Assembly (NCBI RefSeq): GCF_018327685.1
Contig: NZ_BNEL01000003.1
Coordinates: 496,001 to 560,000 of the forward strand
Source of the DNA: Streptomyces sp. TS71-3
GTDB lineage: Bacteria > Actinomycetota > Actinomycetes > Streptomycetales > Streptomycetaceae
Length of the DNA: 64,000 nucleotides
Direction of reading: 5' to 3'
A model generated the notes under the pieces. That model searched no databases, was not told where the DNA came from, and saw only the letters and a program-made list of their open reading frames with translations. Position 1 is the stretch's first letter; each line of letters begins with the position of its first letter. This document shows positions 60,122 through 64,000 of the stretch, piece after piece. A program made the translations under genes and the position numbers.

Positions 60122-60976
60122 ATGCCGCCGAGGGATTACCCGACCGCACGACAGGCTCGACTTGGGGCGGAGCTCCGCAAAATGCGCGAGAGCGCCGGGA
60201 AGACAGCTGTGGACGCGGCAGCTCTAATTGCGGCAGATCGAACAAGGATCAGCAACATCGAAGCAGGGCGCCTAGGAATCAGCGAAGAACGCATCCGGCG
60301 GCTGGCGACGTTCTACTCGTGCGACGACGCAGCATATGTGGACGCGCTGTGCGCAATGTCCAGAGAGCATCGCGGACAATTCTGGTGGGATGAGTACAGG
60401 GGAATCCTCGCTCCAGCATTTCTCGATATCGCCGAGCTGGAATACCATGCCACTTACCTTCGGTCACTCCAAACGGTTACGCTGCCTGGACTAGTCCAAA
60501 CAGAGGACTACATGCGCGTCATCTTCAACGGGGCGACCCCGAAACTGCCCACCGAAGAGGTGGAGGTACGTACCGAGCACCGCATGCGACGCCGGATCAT
60601 CTTCGAAAGAGACCCATCGACCCCGCTCGAAGCGATCATTCATGAGGCCGCGCTACGCATGAAGTTCGGCGGGCGAAAGGTTGCAAGGGCACAGTTGGAA
60701 TACCTCCTGGAGTGCACGGAGAGAAAGAACATCACAGTTCGGGTGATCCCATTCACGAATGAGACGTTCATCGAAACTACACATCCGGTCTTGTATGCGG
60801 GTGGCGTCGTTCCACAACTGGACACCGTTCGGGTCGACAGTCATCTGGGCGACCAGTTTATGGACTTGGAAACCGAACTCAGGAAGTGCCGGAGTCTATT
60901 CACCGTAGCCGAGCAGGTGTCACTCGACCCCGACGATTCTCAACAATTGATTCGCGGTATCGTAGCTGAAGCATGA
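60122..60976 (+). CDS. XRE-family regulator with DUF5753 domain
   Basis: The 284-residue protein has an N-terminal helix-turn-helix (LGAELRKMRESAGKTAVDAA, ADRTRISNIEAGRLGIS) and a DUF5753 domain (VTLPGLVQTEDYMRVIFNGA). It has the classic Streptomyces layout: a strong GGAGGAAGGTGAGG ribosome binding site and a DUF397 gene 13 bp downstream. Its GC content is clearly lower than the flanking genes, with many A/T-ending codons, pointing to horizontal transfer. Such pairs regulate development or accessory loci; the target here is unknown. Confidence 0.93.
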   Translation: MPPRDYPTARQARLGAELRKMRESAGKTAVDAAALIAADRTRISNIEAGRLGISEERIRRLATFYSCDDAAYVDALCAMSREHRGQFWWDEYRGILAPAFLDIAELEYHATYLRSLQTVTLPGLVQTEDYMRVIFNGATPKLPTEEVEVRTEHRMRRRIIFERDPSTPLEAIIHEAALRMKFGGRKVARAQLEYLLECTERKNITVRVIPFTNETFIETTHPVLYAGGVVPQLDTVRVDSHLGDQFMDLETELRKCRSLFTVAEQVSLDPDDSQQLIRGIVAEA

Positions 60977-60989
60977 AAGGAAGCAGGAA

Positions 60990-61190
60990 GTGAACGAAGA
61001 AATCCGATGGCAGAAGTCTTCTTTCTCCGGCGCAAATGGAGCAGACTGCATGGAGATAGCACACATGGATGACCGTATTCTCGTGCGAGAAAGCGACGAT
61101 CCGGATCTGATTATCACCACCAACCCTGAGAAATTGCGTGCATTTATTCTAGGTGTGAAATCAGGGGAGTTCGATCACTTTGTGAACTGA
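60990..61190 (+). CDS. DUF397 protein
   Basis: The 66-residue product MNEEIRWQKSSFSGANGADC continues MEIAHMDDRILVRESDDPDL. The W-x-K-S-S-x-S motif with a following acidic segment defines DUF397. These small proteins act with the upstream XRE-DUF5753 regulator, apparently as antagonist or partner. AGGAAG lies just upstream. Low GC like its neighbour. Confidence 0.95.
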   Translation: MNEEIRWQKSSFSGANGADCMEIAHMDDRILVRESDDPDLIITTNPEKLRAFILGVKSGEFDHFVN

Positions 61191-61263
61191 CCAGGACAAC
61201 GCAGACCGCCGCACCGTACTTTGATGTGTTGTGATCGTGTCCGCAGAGAACGCCAGTCATAGG

Positions 61264-61866
61264 TCACCAGAGAGTCGGTTGCTCTCCCGGTTCGGGTGCG
61301 CCGGGCAGGCCGGGCGGTACGGCTACAGCGATGAGCTGGTCCCAGGTGCCGTAGTGGTCAGCCATGGACACGAGAAGTTGCGCCGTGGCGTATGCGTCAT
61401 ATGTGGCGCGGTGCCGCTGGCCGGAGGTTGCACTGAGGTCCGGCTGGATGTCTTCGATCAGGGCATCGAGAGTGTATTTCGGCAGGTGCGGGTAGGTGGC
61501 TTTGGCCAGCCGAAGTGTGTCAAGAACGCCGGCCGGCTGCCACTGCGGCAGATGCGCGGAGAGCACCCGGTAGTCCACTTGGGCGTTGTGGGCGCAGATC
61601 CACGACGTGCCGAGGAGGGTGAGGACCTGATCGGCGATCTCCTGCCAGCCCGGCTCGTTCTCCAGCCGCTGGTTGGTCAGGCCATGGACGCGAGCGGCGT
61701 AGGGGGTGACCGGGCGCCGTGGTCTGGTCAGCCATGCCCCGGCCGTACTTGTGTCCAGCCGCCCGTCGCGGACGGGCAGGGCGGCTACTTCAACGAGGTC
61801 GGGCGGGTTGGTGCCGTTGCCTTCGACATCGACCACGAGGAGCGGGGGCCAGGAGGAGAAGTTCAT
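61264..61866 (-). CDS. DEDDh 3'-5' exonuclease, DnaQ-like
   Basis: The 200-residue protein has the DEDDh residues in order: LLVVDVEGNGTNPPDLVEVA (Asp, Glu), WICAHNAQVDYRVL (Asp) and HRATYDAYATAQLLV (His, Asp). It resembles the exonuclease domain of PolC/DnaQ and removes 3' nucleotides of DNA or RNA. ATG 61866 overlaps the radical SAM stop (ATGA), so it is the last gene of a coupled operon. It could degrade a nucleic acid or modified nucleotide made by the upstream enzymes; that is inference only. Confidence 0.9.
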   Translation of the reverse strand: MNFSSWPPLLVVDVEGNGTNPPDLVEVAALPVRDGRLDTSTAGAWLTRPRRPVTPYAARVHGLTNQRLENEPGWQEIADQVLTLLGTSWICAHNAQVDYRVLSAHLPQWQPAGVLDTLRLAKATYPHLPKYTLDALIEDIQPDLSATSGQRHRATYDAYATAQLLVSMADHYGTWDQLIAVAVPPGLPGAPEPGEQPTLW

Positions 61867-63041
61867 CCGGGTTGGGGTCCGTTCTCTGCCGGCCAGCCGA
61901 TGGAAGCTCGGCCGTGCCGGCGGTAGTGGTGGGGCTTGGCGCGGTCGTGGCACTGGTAGCCGAAGCCGTGCTGGAGGAAGTACCTCGGCGGCTCGTCCAA
62001 TCCCTCGACGACAATGGCACGGTCGGTGACCTCTACCACGCCCGTCGCGCCGACGCGTCGCGCCTCTTCGGTGACGGTTGTCGGTTCGGGTTTGTCCCAG
62101 GCTGCCTGGCAGCGGGCGATCTGCTCTTCGGGGCAGATGTCGCACAGCTCCCGGATACCGAAGTGGCCGTTGTAGTCGGCCTCGCCATGGGCGTACGCGA
62201 CCCCGCAGGAGGTCTTGCGGAACAGGGCACCCCAGGAGTCGCCCTTGTGGAAGGTATCGAGTATGCGCTGCTCGGCGGCCTCGGGCATGATCTTCCGCCG
62301 CGCCGTCGCCTCGTACGGCATCGGCAGCCCGTGCGTCTCGTAGTACGCCTTGATCTCGTTGCGGAAGAAGAGTCCGGTGAAAACGGTGGCGTGCGCATGG
62401 TGGGACAGTTCCCGAGCACGCTCAAGGTGGGCGTCTGAGTCGTTCAGGCCGGGCACGACCGGTCGCCAGTACAGGACCGTGCGGTACCGCTCGGCGTGCT
62501 CGTGCAGGGTACGCAGGCTGCGGGCTGCGATGGCGGAGTCCACCGGCTCGATGGACGGGTTGTCGATGCCTGAGTGGGTGACCAAGACGGTCAGGCGTAA
62601 GTGCTGAAAGGAATTGAGCAGTGCACAGTCTTCGGCCGTGGTCCGCCAGCGGGTGATGATCAGGACGTGATTGGTCAGGCCCTGGTCGTCCAGATGGCGC
62701 AAGACGGTGAACAGGTGAGGCTTGACCACCGGGAGCATGGGGTCGGTCGCTCGGTTCAGAAGCTGGAGGGGCGTGGTGTGCGGGCGGAAGTACTCGTGGC
62801 TGACGAGGGCTGCGACCGCTGCTTCGTCGCTCATCAGCCGCCGCGGGCTCTTCATCCCGAAGTTGTCGAACAGGTGACGTACGCAGTAGCCACACTCCAG
62901 GGGACAGCCCACGATCCAGTTCAGGGACAGCCCCGACTTGCGGTACTCGATCACGTCGGCCAGTGCTGGCTTGAGGGCGCCGATCTCGTCCGAGCTGAGA
63001 ATCGGCAGGGCTCGGCGCTGGGACGGAATGGGAGCGGTCAT
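61863..63041 (-). CDS. radical SAM protein of unknown function
   Basis: The 392-residue protein has the radical SAM cluster motif CPLECGYC (CxxxCxxC) in GLSLNWIVGCPLECGYCVRH at about residues 43-50, so it binds a [4Fe-4S] cluster and SAM. The C-terminal half has further Cys (CGVAYAHGEADYNGHFGIRE, CDICPEEQIARCQAAW), which suggest an extra cluster, although these are not the SPASM pattern. The start is ATG 63041 with CTGGAGGACTG upstream, sharing one base with the preceding stop (TGATG). The substrate is unknown; close operon genes suggest nucleotides. Confidence 0.9.
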   Translation of the reverse strand: MTAPIPSQRRALPILSSDEIGALKPALADVIEYRKSGLSLNWIVGCPLECGYCVRHLFDNFGMKSPRRLMSDEAAVAALVSHEYFRPHTTPLQLLNRATDPMLPVVKPHLFTVLRHLDDQGLTNHVLIITRWRTTAEDCALLNSFQHLRLTVLVTHSGIDNPSIEPVDSAIAARSLRTLHEHAERYRTVLYWRPVVPGLNDSDAHLERARELSHHAHATVFTGLFFRNEIKAYYETHGLPMPYEATARRKIMPEAAEQRILDTFHKGDSWGALFRKTSCGVAYAHGEADYNGHFGIRELCDICPEEQIARCQAAWDKPEPTTVTEEARRVGATGVVEVTDRAIVVEGLDEPPRYFLQHGFGYQCHDRAKPHHYRRHGRASIGWPAENGPQPG

Positions 63042-63607
63042 CAGTCCTCCAGGGAAGTAGGGCTCTCGTGTGCCGTCTTCGGGACGATCAGGTCGCTTTG
63101 GCGGGCGCCGTACCAGGTGCCGAAGTCGCGGCACGCCGCGCCGGGATCATCCGAGGTGTGCACGAGGTTGTTCACAAGGCGGCGTTCAGTGAGCGCGGCG
63201 TCATGGCTGTCGCGTCCGAGGTCGCCACGGATGGTGCCGGGGCGGGCACGTGATGGGTCCCAGTGGCCAAGGAGGCTGCGCAGCCGAACGGAGATGCCGG
63301 CTGGGCCGGAGGCGAGGGCGACGGTAACCGTCCGGCCGACGTACAGCTCATCGAGGGCGCGGGGGATATCCCGGTCGGCGAACCAGTCGCGATCGACGAG
63401 TAGGTCCCCATAGTGCACGTGGATCTGCCATGCGGCCACGGTCACGTCTTGGCGTCCGAGGATCGTCACGTCAGGCAGGGTGAGGCGCTTGAGGATGGTG
63501 GACACGAGCCCGCGTTGCTGGGCGTCGGGCTTGCAGAGAATGATCGACCAACGATTCCAGTCGACGCCGTCCACCACGGCGCCGCTGACGGAGGGTTTGC
63601 GCTTCAT
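63041..63607 (-). CDS. nucleoside-diphosphate-kinase-like protein
   Basis: The 188-residue protein carries an NDPK fold: SIILCKPDAQQRGLVSTILK (with the conserved Lys), SRARPGTIRGDLGRDSHDAA, and VNNLVHTSDDPGAACRDF, where Asn and the phospho-acceptor His of the NxVH(G)SD motif are kept but Gly is Thr. It is longer than the ~137-residue housekeeping Ndk, with an N-terminal and a C-terminal extension and an altered middle (kpn-type loop). So it is a specialised paralogue, perhaps acting on unusual nucleotides. Its start and stop both overlap neighbours. Confidence 0.85.
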   Translation of the reverse strand: MKRKPSVSGAVVDGVDWNRWSIILCKPDAQQRGLVSTILKRLTLPDVTILGRQDVTVAAWQIHVHYGDLLVDRDWFADRDIPRALDELYVGRTVTVALASGPAGISVRLRSLLGHWDPSRARPGTIRGDLGRDSHDAALTERRLVNNLVHTSDDPGAACRDFGTWYGARQSDLIVPKTAHESPTSLED

Positions 63608-64000
63608 CGGCTCTCACCGCCGTGAGTAGAGCAGGCCGGCCAGCGGTGGGAAACGAGCCACTGTAAGCCGGGATCGAGTGCCTGGAGGATGCCGCTGGCC
63701 ACTCTTTCGACCTGGTCGTGCTGAAGCTGGCGGTAGGCCTCGAACAGCAGCAGGACTTGCTGCCAGTACGGCTCAAACCCAAGGCTCGCGATGTCATGAG
63801 CGCTGTAGTGGGCCTGGTTTGTACGCAGGGCATCCTCATGGTGGAGCAGACGGGTCACGGTCGCGGCAGTGGTCGTCGTCGGCATCGCCGGGAACGGAAA
63901 CCGAAGCGCGGACCCACGAGTGGCAACCTCGTGCAGCACGCGCCGAACACGGGAGGTGTTCCGTTTGTTGACGTGGGCCGAGCCGATGAAGTGAATGTAC
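63604..64000 (-). CDS. unknown protein, first visible gene of the coupled operon, 5' end outside window
   Basis: The frame is open to the window edge, reading YIHFIGSAHVNKRNTSRVRR, then VLHEVATRGSALRFPFPAMP, LLHHEDALRTNQAHYSAHDI and VLLLFEAYRQLQHDQVERVA. GTG 63939 is unlikely to be the start because the upstream codons are coding-like. The stop overlaps the NDPK-like ATG (ATGA). No domain is recognised in the ~132 visible residues; the text is helical and has several His. Confidence 0.75.
   Translation of the reverse strand, partial: YIHFIGSAHVNKRNTSRVRRVLHEVATRGSALRFPFPAMPTTTTAATVTRLLHHEDALRTNQAHYSAHDIASLGFEPYWQQVLLLFEAYRQLQHDQVERVASGILQALDPGLQWLVSHRWPACSTHGGESR

Noticed and set aside
59794..60393. 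199-codon plus-strand frame overlapping the XRE regulator start
   Set aside because: It overlaps the well-supported XRE-DUF5753 gene in another frame, has no good start, and has no recognisable domain.
61231..61926. 231-codon plus-strand frame opposite the exonuclease
   Set aside because: Antisense to a gene with a complete DEDDh set and coupled to the radical SAM gene.

Overview
The window is a high-GC, Gram-positive actinomycete chromosome, almost certainly Streptomyces. The evidence is GC-saturated third codon positions, many GTG/TTG starts, paired XRE-DUF5753/DUF397 regulators, a mycothiol-dependent-type enzyme, the futalosine menaquinone genes mqnB/mqnD, and dispersed intergenic copies of the GGGGCGCGGGGAACTGCGCG repeat. 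Most of it looks like ordinary core chromosome. No rRNA, tRNA or CRISPR array was seen.

Layout. 0-5 kb: FAD/Fe-S oxidase and an orphan XRE regulator. 5-7.2 kb: an IS607-type element with a decayed tnpA and an intact tnpB. 7.2-12.2 kb: sigma factor with a likely membrane partner, serC, exported proteins and a truncated TPR gene. 12.4-19 kb: SGNH hydrolase, two aldo/keto reductases around a Uma2 nuclease, thpR with a 29-residue membrane protein, and a divergent TetR/NmrA pair. 19-26.6 kb: MarR-MFS pair, CopG-like protein, purine permease, DUF2530 protein and a CtpE-like P-type ATPase. 26.7-38 kb: sacsin-type GHKL ATPase, DUF3027, MFS, DUF2771 lipoprotein, mqnB-mqnD, cold-shock protein, HAD phosphatase. 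38-49.4 kb: secreted and membrane proteins, a helicase pair (motor-less helicase_C/WYL-like protein plus XPB-type motor), a divergent EthD/TetR pair, and a HelR-type protein that would protect RNA polymerase from rifamycins. 49.4-50.95 kb: a 1.5-kb gene-free block made of several repeat families. 50.9-59.3 kb: cutC, a mycothiol-type enzyme, HD hydrolase, Cmx-type MFS, DUF4031, and murR-murQ for MurNAc-6-phosphate recycling. 59.3-64 kb: a visibly lower-GC accessory segment with two small proteins, XRE-DUF5753/DUF397, and a four-gene translationally coupled operon (unknown protein, NDPK-like, radical SAM, DEDDh exonuclease) that runs off the right edge.

The most interesting signals are: (i) the uncharacterised coupled operon at the right edge, with its nucleotide-chemistry flavour; (ii) a tnpB whose catalytic triad is intact while its tnpA carries both a TGG-to-TGA nonsense change and a Ser-to-Cys change at the nucleophile; (iii) at least three dispersed repeat families, including a four-copy 205-bp tandem array reaching into the cutC stop codon and a roughly 200-bp element present in three copies; (iv) a six-unit ~17-bp array just upstream of murQ; (v) a DasR-like site upstream of cutC. 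Several proteins carry expanded low-complexity tails encoded by short DNA repeats, which suggests replication slippage is active in this lineage.
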